Shown here piece by piece: positions 34,201 through 46,571 of a stretch of 64,000 nt of DNA (position 1 is the stretch's first letter; each line of letters begins with the position of its first letter). The translations under genes and the position numbers were made by a program. Below the pieces are notes generated by a model. That model searched no databases, had not been told where the DNA came from, and worked only from the letters and a program-made list of their open reading frames with translations. Location of the stretch: contig OX442437.1 of assembly GCA_949361645.1 (NCBI GenBank), positions 5,722,026-5,786,025 of the forward strand, written 5' to 3'. The DNA is from Spongilla lacustris. Lineage: Eukaryota; Porifera; Demospongiae; Spongillida; Spongillidae.

Positions 34201-36742
34201 TAAGCTACCTGTGGAATTTGAAAATTATGCACAGAGGTAAGAGGATAAGATAAGGGAATGTGAGGATGGTGGGGGTGTGAGGGTGGTGGGGGTGTGATGG
34301 GGGTGTGAGGATGGTGGGGGTGTGAGGATGGTGGGGGTGTGAGGATGGTGGGGGTGTGAGGATGGTGGGGGTGTGAGGGTGGTGGGGTGTGAGATGGTGG
34401 GGGTGTGGGGATGTGAGGATGGCGGGGTGTGAGGATGGTGGGGATGTGAGGATGGTGGGAGTGTGAGGATGGTGGGAGTGTGAGGATGTGAGCACTGTGT
34501 GAGTGAGACAATGTGTACAGGTTAGGAAGTGTGATGTGAATGAGCATGTGTGTGGTAGGAATTCAGGCAAGTATTCAATGCCATGCTTACCTGGTAGCCA
34601 CAACACACTCTTTGTTGCCCATAATTGGAGGCCTTTTCCATGTCATGTCAAGATGGGGTGATTACGTTGTGTTCAGTGGCCTGTCCTCTCTCTCCTCCCT
34701 GTTTGTAGACATTAAACCTTCCAACATGTTGGTGAACACCCAGGGACATGTCAAGCTGTGCGACTTTGGGGTCAGCGTGCAGGTAGGCACATGATTAGTT
34801 CTGGTGTCACATGACGGGAGGGGTATCATCACATGACAGGGGGATGATCATCACATGACAGGGGATGATCATCACATTTTGACTGTCTCCTGAACCACCC
34901 TGCCCACACCTCATACCTTCACCCACACCCTCATACCCACACCCTCATACCCACACCCTCATACCCACACCCTCACCCACACTCATACAGTGCTTATAAT
35001 AAGCATTAATGTTTGACCTGACATTGTGTTAGTTCATGGCAATATTGGTCAGACAGTTTATAATTTTGGCCAGACATGTTATTAACTGCTCATGCATGAA
35101 AAATTTAATATGCTAGATCAAATACAAATGATTAAAGTACGCTACCACTCCCCTTGTAAGCTGAGCGGTATTTCCGGTGAGGGCTAGAGAAATAGTGATT
35201 TTCAACAACTAGATATCTTTGTACTATACGCCTTTTTGATAGAAGACCGTAAACGCCACTAACGGTATTAGCCCCACACTTGCCAGAGATCTTGTCCACG
35301 CATGCACACAATTGATTGGTCAAATGCCATAATTGAGGGGAAATTGTCCGACCATTATAATAAGCACTACCATACTTGTACCTGCATACTTGTACCTGCA
35401 TACTTGTACATGTACCTGCATACTTGTACCTGCATACATGTACCTGCATACTTGTACCTGCATACTTGTACATGTACCTGCATACATGTACCTGCATACA
35501 TTTACGTGCATACTTGTGTACCTGCATACTTGTGTACCTGCATACTTGTACCTGCATACTTGTACCTGCATACTTGTACCTGCAGCTAAATATGTATACT
35601 ATCCAATCCCTACATGTACTGACTTCTTCACACACCTCATTGACACCTTGCACACCCACACCTTACACACCCACACCTTAACTGCACTTTCCGCCAACGT
35701 TTAGCTTCTTACGTCTCTAACAAAGACCTTTATTGGAACCAACGCCTACATGGCAGTGAGTCCCCTACAGCTGTGCATGTTAGCATGCCTCCTATCCCTG
35801 CACCACACACAGCCAGAGAGGGTGCTAGGAGGGGAGTATGGTATCCATTCTGAAATCTGGAGTCTAGGCATTTCAGTCCTGGAGGTTTGTCCTGGATGGG
35901 AGTGGGGAGAAGGAGGAGGGGGGGTTTGGTCTTCACCTATTGACCGCCATGTCTCATCCATCTAGATGGCACTAGGGAGGTTTCCTTTTTTGATGGTAAG
36001 CGTTCACCCTCCTCCCCTCTCCACCACCACATTCACCCTCCTCCCCTCTCCACCACCACATTCACCCTCCTCCCCTCTCCACCACCACATTCCTTTAATT
36101 CCCAGGAGGGCTCAAAGCCATCAAGCCTTATGGTTAGTGGCCTTGGTACTTGTTGCATCACGCCATCTTAATCCTTGTACCACAGCCCTTTGAACTGTTG
36201 CAGTGCATTGTGAATGAGGCAAGGAAGTGTAATCGATTGTCGTGGTAACCAACTGCATCTCGTTTTGTGTACAGAAACCGCCCACCTTGCCCTCAGATAG
36301 GTTCTCTGCTTCATTTATCGACTTCACCTTGCAATGGCAAGTCATATGTTGAATGGGGAGGGGGGAGATTGGGGGAGGGGATGAAAAAATGTTATCCTGT
36401 CCTCCTCCCCATTCCCATATCTCAGTATACAAAAGCAGCCCAAGGCAAGAGCGACCATAGATGCCCTCCTGGTACACAATACTGTGCACTGTACTGCTGT
36501 GTGTTGATTTCCTCCATCATTCACAGAGGCACCCATTTTTTATCTACCACGAGAGCAGCTCTGATGACATAGTGGCTTCCTGGGTCACCAGGACCCTTGA
36601 GCAGTTCCGCATCATGAAACGCTTTCCCTCAGAAGCCTCGCTAGCGTCCACCTCCAGCTCCAGCTGGTCTGGCTACAGCACTCGTATGAGCTCCTCGAGC
36701 CATAACTCTGGCCACGCCCATCAGTACATGGATACCTCATGA
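31221..36742 (+). CDS. MAP2K5: MAP2K5 / MEK5 dual-specificity kinase (complete, 22 exons)
   Basis: Phosphorylates ERK5 in the MEKK2/3-MEK5-ERK5 cascade. Exons: 31221-31331, 31411-31465, 31523-31590, 31690-31747, 31820-31904, 31968-32046, 33029-33093, 33175-33214, 33433-33501, 33571-33623, 33984-34012, 34070-34131, 34188-34236, 34709-34782, 35705-35755, 35813-35884, 35966-35995, 36106-36132, 36186-36218, 36275-36336, 36426-36471, 36527-36742; all in phase, 477 aa. Parts: N-terminal PB1 domain with its acidic OPCA-type motif (EDDDGDRITVCNDEEL), glycine loop GHGSGGTVY, catalytic Lys in MAVK, HRDIKPSNML, DFGVS, activation loop SLTKT before GTNAYMAPER (the SxxxT pattern). The two introns after 36218 and 36336 use GC donors. 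Exon 4 is the least certain. The tail is Ser-rich. Confidence 0.95.
32195..32872. repeat. 26-bp minisatellite in MAP2K5 intron 6
   Basis: About 26 copies of a unit containing GGAGTGATAGGGAGGGGGTA are followed by C/T-rich CCCCTTCCCCTCTTCC repeats (32900-33015) just before the exon 7 acceptor. Confidence 0.93.
33240..33420. repeat. C/T-rich array before MAP2K5 exon 9
   Basis: TTACTCCTCCCTCC-type repeats fill the intron upstream of the acceptor at 33432, extending the polypyrimidine tract. Confidence 0.85.
33680..33960. repeat. Tandem repeat with CACATGATCACC
   Basis: Units of about 30 bp contain TCACATGATCACCACTGTAC and repeat about nine times in MAP2K5 intron 10. Confidence 0.9.
34255..34495. 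repeat. 16-18-bp G/T-rich tandem repeat
   Basis: GTGTGAGGATGGTGGGG-type units in MAP2K5 intron 13 directly follow the exon ending 34236. Confidence 0.88.
35372..35585. repeat. 14-bp tandem repeat ACCTGCATACTTGT
   Basis: About 15 copies with CATG and GTAC variants in MAP2K5 intron 14, the long intron 34783-35704. Confidence 0.9.
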
Positions 36743-36770
36743 GTTATGTGTTTGTGTATATTTTGTGTGT

Positions 36771-37253
36771 CATGTTTGTCCGTTCGCCTCTGTGTAGACA
36801 CATCATCAGATTTTGATCACTCTTTCATTAAACTTTTCAGTACAATATTGCAATACATTTAGCACAATTTGCCAGACAAAATAATTCTAGAACCAACGTG
36901 AATAACTAGCTATCTAATGGTTAACTAATTGGTTGAGGTCTCCCACAGTCCTTCGCTCACAGAGTACTTGAGGTTGAACAGCTTACTTGTGCTGGACACG
37001 GTGTAGTCTAGCGTGTGAGGAGGTTCTGCGTAGTGCCCATGGAAGTAGAGGGTGATGTGAACATCCTTGGTGTCAGGGGGAAGGGTGACGGTGTGAGGTT
37101 CACTCCCACTCTCAAACATGGCATCGCCGTGATGGACTACTACATGCTGATGGGAGGGGGAGGAGGGGGTGGATCATCAGGTTTTGGATGAGCAAACAAA
37201 CCTTCACAAAGGAGTATGGCGTGTCTTCATAAGGGTCTATCCCTGTGAGTGCA
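36771..37253 (-). pseudogene. Second copy of the sirtuin gene's last two exons
   Basis: The segment is about 98% identical by eye to 48544-49011, including the intron and 3' flank. It contains the counterparts of exon 14 (GIDPYEDTPYSFVK, near 37213-37253) and exon 15 (37146-36925, ending LWETSTN and TAG). The five coding differences I find are all synonymous, so both copies encode the same residues. No upstream sirtuin exons accompany it here. It could be a non-functional fragment, an alternative 3' terminus for the sirtuin gene 11 kb upstream on the same strand, or part of an unrecognised gene. It lies tail to tail with MAP2K5, whose stop is at 36742. Confidence 0.75.
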
Positions 37254-37502
37254 ATATCTTCACATGAAAGGGGAGGTGATAAAAATCCAAATCTGACTGC
37301 TGGTTTGTTGAAGTGCATGATGACTCCTTCCACCCCAGTGAAGGTACCAGTTTTTCATAACAACCAATGCTCAAGAGGACTTCATCCATTTGTTCTAGTA
37401 CACTAATCTTCACCATTGATTTCATTTCTGAGATCATTTCTATTTGAATCATTAGTGGTCACTTCACTTCAGCCATTGTTATGAAAAAGGTCAGCTCTGT
37501 AC

Positions 37503-38322
37503 CTACCTCACCCCTTGTCTAGGGAGTGGTGCCCATGCACAAAGACTAATGACCACGCCTACCACAGCAGATCTGAGGGTTGTGGAGTTGTAACCCCATA
37601 ATAACCCACCAAACCATGCCCCCTTTCCTGTTTCCACCCCTGATGTCATGAGCATATCATAGCCAGAAGGGAGCCCTTCAACTTTGTCATTTGTCATAGT
37701 GCAACACAAAGGCCAGGTGATGGTTACCATGGCGAGAAACCACACCAACATATGTGTGTGTGCGTGTGTGGATCAGGTTTCAGCAAATATGTATTCAAGT
37801 TTTTTATGGTGAAAGTCTTTTACTAAGTTGTATAATTACTGATTTCCAAGTATCCATGCAACCAAGGATGACAATACATGTAGCATTGAAATGCACTTAC
37901 AGACAGCTTTTTAATAAACTCGAACATACACAATTCCTTTTTTTCCTGCTATACAATCATCATTGCCATCTATTATGTTCACGCAATGTGTGTAGTCTGT
38001 TTCAATCTTGTATTTCCTAATAAGCCATTTCTCCAGTTTGCAAACTGTTTTCTTGCACAGTTCATCGGTACAATATATTTTCGTAAGGGCTGTGCAAATT
38101 ATAATCGTAACATTGATAAAAGTGTAGTAGAAAATTCGTACCTTTTTTATTTTTCAACATTTCAGCATCCTTATGATGATCTTTCGCATAGCCTCTTTGT
38201 TCTAAACTTTCTTCTGCAGATCCAGCCCACGTGGCCACTCCTATGTAGAAGTAGGTTTTCCTCTGTTGTGCATAACCTGCGACTATTTCCTTTAGCTTTT
38301 TTATGGATAGCACTTCAGCCAT
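37503..38322 (-). CDS. Putative small two-exon membrane protein
   Basis: Exon 1 (38322-38142) and exon 2 (37675-37503) join in phase to 117 aa. The N-terminal half is charged and helical (MAEVLSIKKLKEIVAGYAQQ, then AEESLEQRGYAKDHHKDAEM). The C-terminal half has AWFGGLLWGYNSTTLRSAVV followed by GVVISLCAWAPLP, one or two possible membrane segments. GYNST carries an N-glycosylation sequon. The family is not recognised, and the exon 2 acceptor (TTGAAG) has a weak pyrimidine tract, so this model is tentative. Confidence 0.4.
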
Positions 38323-41300
38323 AGTCTATATGTAGGCATAAACAAATTTAATATGGTGTAATTGATCAACAACTTCAATGTATAACATACAATCTAGCCA
38401 CAGCCATTTCATAGAAATGGATCAGTTAGCCTTCAGAGGGGCACAACAACATGCAGAGGAGACAGAGGTTTACTGTGGCATGGGTTTCAGGTTTTAAATG
38501 TTAATTTGTACCCCGTGTTTCTTTTTTTTTTTTAAATGTATAAGGCCACTTGAATACGTTTCTGGTCAGCTGCCTGCATGCTTATTGGGAAGTACCGAAA
38601 TGATTATTATCATTTTAAAAACATAACACATAAGCATGCTAACTTAAACACAATAAAGGCCAGCAGAGGAAAGAAGTGTTCCTCTGATGGAGGCTGCCTT
38701 GCCCCTTTGTACAGCCACTGGCAACTGAAAGGTGCTAGAACAGATAGCTGTAGCTTTTTTGCATCACCAGTTGAAGCTGAGAGCCTGTTACCTAGCTCTA
38801 GAGCAGAGGTGTGATTCCAACAGTTTGTTGGAAAGAGGACTGTTTGGATGGTGTGAGAACCCAGACCTAAGGGCATGCGCACTAACAAACTGATAGTGTG
38901 TATTGACTGAATAATTATAGTGTGCTTTTTGGAAGTTATTGAATTGTTGGCCCTGGACACATCTCTTGTTGTGTTGAGTGGGTCCTCATGGCTTCCATTG
39001 CACAGTGACAGACTGGGGGCTTGGTGTTTAAAGCAGGATACTATTATTTTGTTTTGGCATTTTGGGGGTGTTTTTGCACTTGGTAATGATTGTACTTGTT
39101 GAACCACAGGGACTGATAATTACTATGGAGAAGTTCTTTGCTCCTGAGTCTATTGGGGAAGGAGATCTGTGATCTACAATTATGGGATAGCAGTGATCAA
39201 GCAGTTGTGGCCACAGTCCAACTGAGAGAGAGAAGGACGAGTTTGGTCAGGAAGGAAACGTGGTGTTAGCACCCAGGAACATCTCTGCTTCAATGAAGGT
39301 CTGCACAATAATGTGGGTGTTCGAGATGTGGGCGCTCGCATAGGCCCAGTGTCCAGCATACAGTTGTCAGAGGCTTTATCATTTTATGCTAGCACTAATG
39401 TGTCCCAAGTCATGGACGGAACTGAGGAAGATTGTGCTCTGCAGGAAGTTCTCATGACTAGGGTGAAAAAGATATTGGTAAGAAGCTGCTAGCTGAGGTG
39501 CAGCTAAGAGAAAGAATGGGTTTGCTGGTATTCAGCAGCCTCTTGTAATGTGCTAGCCTACCATATTATCATCAGAGTCTGGCCCAGGTTGGAGAGGAGT
39601 TCAACTATGTACAGACGGTTTATTTGCCTATTAGTACATGGATGGTGGCTCTAAGTGGTTGTACTTTGAGGTTTTGGATACTAAGCAGCATTGCACAAGT
39701 TGGAACAAGAAGTAGATAAGAAGGTGGCTAGAGATTGGACAGTGAGTGATGTGATACATCAGCTCAATAATGCAGTCTGCTGATGCTAAGGTTTCCTTCA
39801 TGTAAAGCTTTCCAAATGGAGTAGTTTTCTGACCACATTTTCATTTTAGTGTCCAAAGTGTCATTATTGAAGGTTATGGCTCCGATTTAGATTGTCTTCA
39901 GCTGCAGAAAAACATTGCAGGGTATTGAGGGTATTTCGGTGGTTGCAAATGCATACCTACCAACTCTCATGCCTCAAGCTTAAACCACATGCTCACATGC
40001 CCAATGAATGAGATCTCACGCCCAGCAACCAGGAACAAATATTAGAATCATTCCCGTAAGACGGGAAAAAGTGTATTGTAAACAGACACCCATTTACGTA
40101 CGGTATGGTACTTGTCCAGGCTGTTAAGGCGAATCGCAAGGCCCCCCCCCCCCCCCCCCCCCTCGTAGTCATATTTGGCCAGTGCTATTTTTAGTATCTC
40201 ACGCCCAAACCTGGCTATCTCACTCCCAGTTAAACATTGCCTCCCGCCTTGGAAGGTTTGCAGGTTGGCATCTCTGCAAATGCCATGTTGCTGTTTGGGA
40301 CAGGAAGCATGGAGGAAGATTGATAAAACTATTGGAGCAAGCCAGAGACTGGTCAATTTGAAGTTTAACCAAGAGAAGCTTTGTCTGCATCTCATTGGGT
40401 TAGCCTATATCGGTTATCATCATCATCTATCAAAGGATCAAATCAAACCAGATCCTAATAATACGCCTGGGCCAAAGACTTCACAAGAAGTGCCCGTTTT
40501 TTTAGGCATGTGTACCTATTACTAATTTAGTGTCCCCTACTGCTCGGGGGACACTCTACCAGCAGCTTTAAATGTCTCTCCCCGTGCTCGTGCCAATCAA
40601 AGCTATTGTGGGCAACAAGAGCCAAATCGTTATCAGAAGCACTGGAATTTTAACAGGTGTTTTTGCACTTTGATAGTTTCCACACACCCACAGGTTGGAG
40701 TGATTCAATGACGGTGCGTGGTGGATGGGAATTTTGTACCTTTGAAAGCAACTTTTTCTTTGCGCGAGGTGCATTGCATGGGGATGCTGAATACCTTTAG
40801 TTATTAGAGTTTTATCTCAGTTAGCAAAAAATCTCAATTGCCCCTTTAATACTTGGTAGTGTGTTGGTAGCGAGTGAACAAACAAGAATGTATTTTCCAG
40901 TCACAATATGAAATGCAAACACGCAAAATTCCGGCGTAAATTCATGACTGTGGACATGGAAATCATAGATTGACGGTGGTACATGTATTGTATATAGTCC
41001 ACTGACTTTAGTCACAAATCTTAGTTACTAGAAATCATTTCACGTGGTCTGTCACAACTTGGTTACCTTTCATGTGGCTGATTATGTACACTGATAGTAC
41101 ATGTATGGCTACAAAATCTATGAATGTCGTTACGTGCCACAGAATATGATGTAAGGTAAAATGTTTATGTCATAAGTGGGCTGTTTGCTCTGATTTCAGT
41201 CAACACAAAGCTGGTTCTTTGATGTGTATTCTTCCAAAGGGTTAGCTCTTACATATATCACTGCATGCATAGCGTAAGTATGGCAGTGCACTGTTCCAAA

Positions 41301-42257
41301 TCCTTATTGTACACGGGAAGAGTGCTAGTATGTGGTAAAGCTTCAGCCTCACTTAAAAGCCTTGTGCAATTAGCCAGCTGGGTGCTTTCACTTTCATGTA
41401 AGCCATTCACAACATATATGCATGAAATCAGGCCAAGGTGCATGACTTAGCTTTGTGTTTCCTAGGTGAAAATCGAACAGTAGGAGATCACGCAAGCATA
41501 GTCGTTTTTTTCCATTCAAGGTCAACTGCTTGTAACTCGTGAGCGCTGTAACTTCATTTTTGGACATAGTATTAGGCATGCATTCAATCATCATTTCTTT
41601 CATGTTCGTGTCTCTTTGCAGCTGAAGACATTTAACCGTCAAACATAGCAAATTACATGTACATTTATTCAGATATCAATTTTAAAAGGCCCATGCATAT
41701 ATACAAGAGGTACACAGCAATGCCAAAAAATTGTTACCACAACATGTACAGGTCCTGGCTTTGCCAGACAGTTCCAACATCAAGCCCAGCTACAGGTAGC
41801 CTTCAGTGCATGCTGCATACTCTCACTAAAATGCACTACATGTACATATACTGGTATGGTGATTAGTGATGCATATATGCCTACAATGCTCCCCCGAGTT
41901 TCCTGGACCACTCCATACAGCTCTTTTGTTGTAAACAGCCTACAAAACCTTCATTTTGCCCCAGGACCTTGTTTACATGATCCCACACCTCCAAATAAGC
42001 TGCATCAGACGTGAAGAGATTGAATTGACGTTTTAATTTCGTGTGGTGCGTATGTGTGGTTGAAAGCATGCACAGAGCAAGGTCATGCAATGCTTTGCCT
42101 ATACATGTACTAGTGATAAAGGGGACAGTCCTGTAAGGTTTTGTAGCATTCATACATGTAGATTTTGTAGCCATCCTATCAGTGTACATAATCAGCCACA
42201 TGAAAGTAACTAAGTTTTGACAGACCAATTTCTAATACATGTAACTACTAAAGTCAG
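38323..42257. other. Gene-poor region
   Basis: No gene that I can support in about 3.9 kb. The only coding signal is the degraded reverse-transcriptase fragment at 40320-40530. A poly-C run at 40142-40163 and many TACATGTA words are visible. 39100-39900 may contain further decayed retroelement sequence, but I cannot demonstrate it. Confidence 0.6.
40320..40530 (+). mobile_element. Degraded Ty3/Gypsy-type reverse transcriptase fragment
   Basis: The plus frame encodes LVNLKFNQEKLCLHLIGLAY followed by IGYHHHLSKDQIKPDPNN and PVFLGMCTYY. This matches the spacing of the Ty3/Gypsy RT block, with LN..KC, YLGH..S..GI.PDP and FLG...YY. The conserved LGH is IGYH here and flanking frames are broken, so it is a relic. 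Confidence 0.65.
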
Positions 42258-43014
42258 TCGACTAAAGGAGAAGTTGCCACGTAAATAGTTACCATTGCGC
42301 TGCGCGAACCGATGCGCAGAACCCGCTATAAAAGGCGCTAGACTGCTCGGGGACTTTCCTCAAATACGTCATGACTAAATGGCGAAAGGTTGGTCGTTTT
42401 GTAGTTGCGTTTTCAATCGGTAACCCTGTTACTTTTTGGACCAAAAAACACAGAGGCAATTGGTTATCTATGTAGCTTTTCACAAAAGAATTACACCAGT
42501 ATAGGCCGATCGTGATCGAGTTCTCTGCGATCCATGCCACATGTACGTTGTGCGCTACAACAGGACGTGCGAGTACTATACAGGCCTATTTCATTGTACT
42601 GAGTCTCGACTGATCTTATATAGACTTTTACTTTCATCGTCGAATCTGTTCACCGAGTACTAGAACTGTTACTTGAAGCGGTAACGATGTGCGCTGTAAA
42701 CCGCATACGTCTCTCTTACTCTTACGCCCGGCTTATACTTATATTACCATCACCCAGGCCAGGTATAAACGAACAAAACATCACAATGAAACACAAAAAG
42801 AAGGCTGTAACAAACATAGCGTTACGTATTGCTACCCCTGGCCCTGATTCGCTTGCTATCTCCAGCCACATCTTCACGTGCTTCAGTTGTTTTCCCCGTT
42901 TGGTATGCTGGCAATGGCACAAACATTGATAACTGATGTTCCACAAAATGCAACAAGTAAAGATATGTATATAGGTATTTCAGACAGCAGATCATTGAGG
43001 TAAAGGCCAGTGTG

Positions 43015-43360
43015 AGAGGTAGAGGATGTGAGTGTGAGTGTGAATGTGGGTGGAGGTGTGAGTATGGGTGGAGGTGTGATGAGTATGGGTGGTGTATGTA
43101 TGGGTAAAGGTGCAAGTGTGAGTTGCATGAGGTATGAGTGGGTGGAGGGGAGGTATGAATGGCATGTGAGTTTGGGTGTAAGTATGAGTATGGGCGGAGG
43201 CGGAGGTAGTGAGTATGTGTGGAGGCGTGACTATGGGTGAATGTATATACAAATGAGGGTGAGGTGTATGGGTGGAGGTATGGATGTGGGTAGGGATATG
43301 AGTATGTGAGTATGGGTGGAGGTGGAGGTAGTGAAGGTGGTATAGGTGGAGTGGGGTGAG
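43015..43360. repeat. G/T/A-rich degenerate repeat
   Basis: Short units GGTGTGAGTATGGGTGGA vary freely. They lie within the left flank of the DDE-type element, downstream of its gene. Confidence 0.75.
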
Positions 43361-43679
43361 TCACAAACAATTTCATTCTTGATGATGACTCTAAATAAAG
43401 CCTTGTGGGCCCATCAAATGTAGCTCATTATAGAAGGTGTGGTGCAAGACAAGTTAGCAAACACACATAAACAAACACCCACACCCACATCTATGTTGAT
43501 GCATCTGGTGGGGGGGGACAATGTATTAATGTCAAAAACCTAGTGAGGATATTGTGAGATCCCAATGTATGATACACATATGAACATATTCTCGGAGCAG
43601 TTACAAGTGTATTATATATCACCTTACAGATATAGGATAGCATGTACAATTTCACAATACATATCCATACCTTACAACT

Positions 43680-46298
43680 TCATGAATCAATATCATCATC
43701 CTCTAGGTATTCTTCGCTTTCACTGTCCACATACTCTCCATCTGAATCATCGGGTAACACCAACTCGTCAATTGCATCATCCTCCTCCTCAAGTGACCTA
43801 GTATAAGGGTGAATTGTATAAGGATTTGTTGCCATCTTTAGCTACATGTAAACCTACTGTAAAGATGAGATATTCTTCAGGATGTACGCATTCCAGATGT
43901 TACGTACGAATTGAAAGGTTTTCTTCTTTAATACATTGTAAGTGCTATGATGGTCCGGTCGGCGAACATCAAGGTATTCACCATGACTTGTTGATGCCCG
44001 TTGTGTGTTTTCATTCTAAAAGAAGTAGTCATAATGTTCACAGCCATCACATGCACAACACTCACCCAATCCATCACAGCCAGGTTCATCCGCATTTTAA
44101 AGGTGTTAGTATGGAAGTGTATCCTCTTGGGCAGGTAGGTTAGTAGCTGGTGGTTAAATGACTCCATCCAGAAGGTGTCTCGACACTGGAAAAAGGACCT
44201 AATTTAGATATAACTAGCAATGCCTTCATAAAGCTGCATACACGACAGAATGACTCAGCAAAGCGGTAGATAAGGGTTCTCTGCAGTGCATCCTCATATG
44301 CTTGAATGGCTTCAGGCATAGTCAGAATCTTCCTCTTTGGGTGGTAACCTGGCTGGCGACAACGACTTTCTGAGTGGCAATTAAGGTGGTGACCCTAGTG
44401 GAAGCAACAAAAAAAAACAAAACATTCACACACACACAACGACCGGACCATCATTGTTGCATGTATAAAGTGCACACTACACATGTATGCATGCACACCT
44501 ATACCTGAAAGTGCTGGCTTATATTCATAATCATGTTGCATAGAATGTCAGGGTTGCCAGCACAGTTCTTCATGCACCAGTACAGGTGTACTTTGGTACT
44601 CCTTGCTGAAAAAGAAAAGGATCAATACATTAAATGATTACAGGTGCATGCTGGTACTCCTTGCTGAAAAAAAAAAGGACAGCGCAGCTCATACCCTTGT
44701 CTGAAAGTTCAGCAAACCATGTCTTATCTCTAGTTTTAACAGTCCCAGCACAGATCTTTTTCAGCTCTTTAGCCACATTCTTCGTGCCTGCATGATTGCA
44801 ATCAATACACACCAAATAAAATTTGATACCATACCATGCCATGTGTCATAAGAATTGACCAATCCAAGTTCAACATACGTCTTTATGGTGGACTGGTAGT
44901 CATGGGCTACCTCTGTGACGTTCAACCCTACATTATAAATTGGATGCATATATGTATGTGTAAATATTTAAAATAATAACACAAACCTCTGGGTAAGACA
45001 ACTTTCGTACATGCCACCTCTCTAGTCTGAGCTACTCTGTGCTCTGGTCTAGAGAGAGTGGTGATCCTAACAATCCTACGTGTACTGCTTTGCAAAACTA
45101 TAAAAACACAGAGTACAAACATGCCATACAGGGTACTGTTGAGTGGTATGCATTCGCACTAGAATCATGCCGTGCATCAGTGATGACCCACTGTTATAAA
45201 CAGATAAATTAAATCGATTGTATAAACCACGAGAAAACACATCATACCTCTCCACTTGTGGCGTACTCAAGGTTTGCCTTCACACATTGCACTGCTGCAT
45301 TCATAGATTCTTCTGCTGAATCTGCTATAATTTGCTGGTACTGTCTGTCTATGTATACTTAAGAACCAGATTACAACATTACATCTATCACCAACGTATT
45401 ACTAGTTAGTCATCTGTACCTACCTGAATGGATGTATTTATATGACACTACACCTATCTCTGCAAACTTGCAAAAGTTCATGAACTGAGATGGCAACATG
45501 CCAGCACAGGTAAAGGCATGGATGAGCCTACATGCATGGAGTGCAAGCAAAATTATTACTAGATGTTGTGCAGTACATGAGCATAGCTACTTGCTTTTGG
45601 CTTGCCAAGTAGTGACCCGCAAGAACTCTTGAAGAAGCCCAAGTGCGAGCCACTTTGCAGTGTGGGCAGACAAAGCGAATTCGCACAATGCCTCCTTTCT
45701 ACACATTCAAACGAATAGAATGCAACCAGCATAGGAGGATTTATGTACCTTTACAAAGGACTCCAGCTGCCAAGTGGGACGTGGTCTACAGCAGTGTTGC
45801 TGTACCAAGCCCTTACAGAGACACCTATTAGACTTGTGCTCAACCACATAGAGCCTCTGGTCGTCTTTGTCTTCATCTCCTGTGTACATGCCTATATAAG
45901 AAAAGGCAGCATAAAATCCAATGCACGCTGGCCTTTTATTCTATAACTATGCATGCATGTGCATATACGCGTACCGGCGTATGATACATTGTATGTCTAC
46001 TGTATGTTATGAAGTTATTAGGCCTCGATACATTTATAAGAGTATAGTACACGTACCGGCTGTGTCCAAGAAGGAATGAGTGGACTGAATGGTGGAGGGG
46101 GCCCGGGGCCGTCGATGGGATCGAAAGCACAATGTCCAGCATCGCATTCAACAGGGCGGCATTATCTGGCCTTTGGGAGGTACTTTCATCAGGAAAAAGG
46201 ATACGCCTGGCACTGTCTACACGGAGTTTGATGGCATCCTTCTCCGCCTCAGATGAGAAAGTCATTCCAAGCGAGAACCTACATCCCGCTGTCGCCAT
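43680..46298 (-). CDS. DDE-transposase-like protein, about 14 exons
   Basis: Exons read leftward from an ATG at 46298. They include 45891-45749 (Cys-rich, RCLCKG), 45698-45595 (VRIRFVCPHCKVARTW, zinc-binding type), 45527-45424 (KLIHAFTCAGMLPSQFMNFC), 45348-45248, one with WVITDARHDSSANAYHSTVP, one with RRIVRITTLSRPEHRVAQTR, one near 44830-44937 (GLNVTEVAHD, SYDTWH), 44690-44789, 44506-44606 (STKVHLYWCMKNC), 44243-44395, 44070-44191 (ESFNHQLLTYLPKRIHF), 43862-44022, and a last exon with an acidic tail ending DDDIDS. This matches a large uncharacterised invertebrate family of transposase-like proteins with a zinc-binding N-terminus and D..D..E-like residues. Joins between exons 1-2 and around 45125-45170 are not fully resolved. 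The intron after 45595 has a GC donor. Confidence 0.7.
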
Positions 46299-46571
46299 AT
46301 TTACCAGTTATCTTCACGTGCCCGGTAATTACATTAATAGTACAAAGGACGCGTTCGAGTTATGAGCTTAACGATTAGTTTTACTGGACTGTGTGTGTTT
46401 TATAGACGTGTCACTGTGTAGCAGGACCCGGATACGGTTCACAGAACGCCATATTTGGCCGCTTAAAACCGGCTGGCCGGTCAAAAATTGAGCAGTCTAC
46501 GCCCTTTTATACCGCCTCTTCTCCTTTAAGTCACAATAGAGCTCTACCACCGTCAATGAATCTAGATCTAT

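Larger units (their letters stand above)
42258..46529 (-). mobile_element. DDE-type element flanked by imperfect inverted repeats
   Basis: The left end contains ACTAAAGGAGAAG near 42260 and TATAAAAGGCGCTAGACTGC at 42328. The right end carries the inverse: GCAGTCTACGCCCTTTTATA at 46491 and CTTCTCCTTTAAGTC by 46529. The left copy has roughly 40 extra bases between the two blocks. Between them lies the multi-exon DDE-like gene. Each repeat contains a TATAAAAG box. I did not find a clear target-site duplication, so the exact ends are uncertain. Confidence 0.5.
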
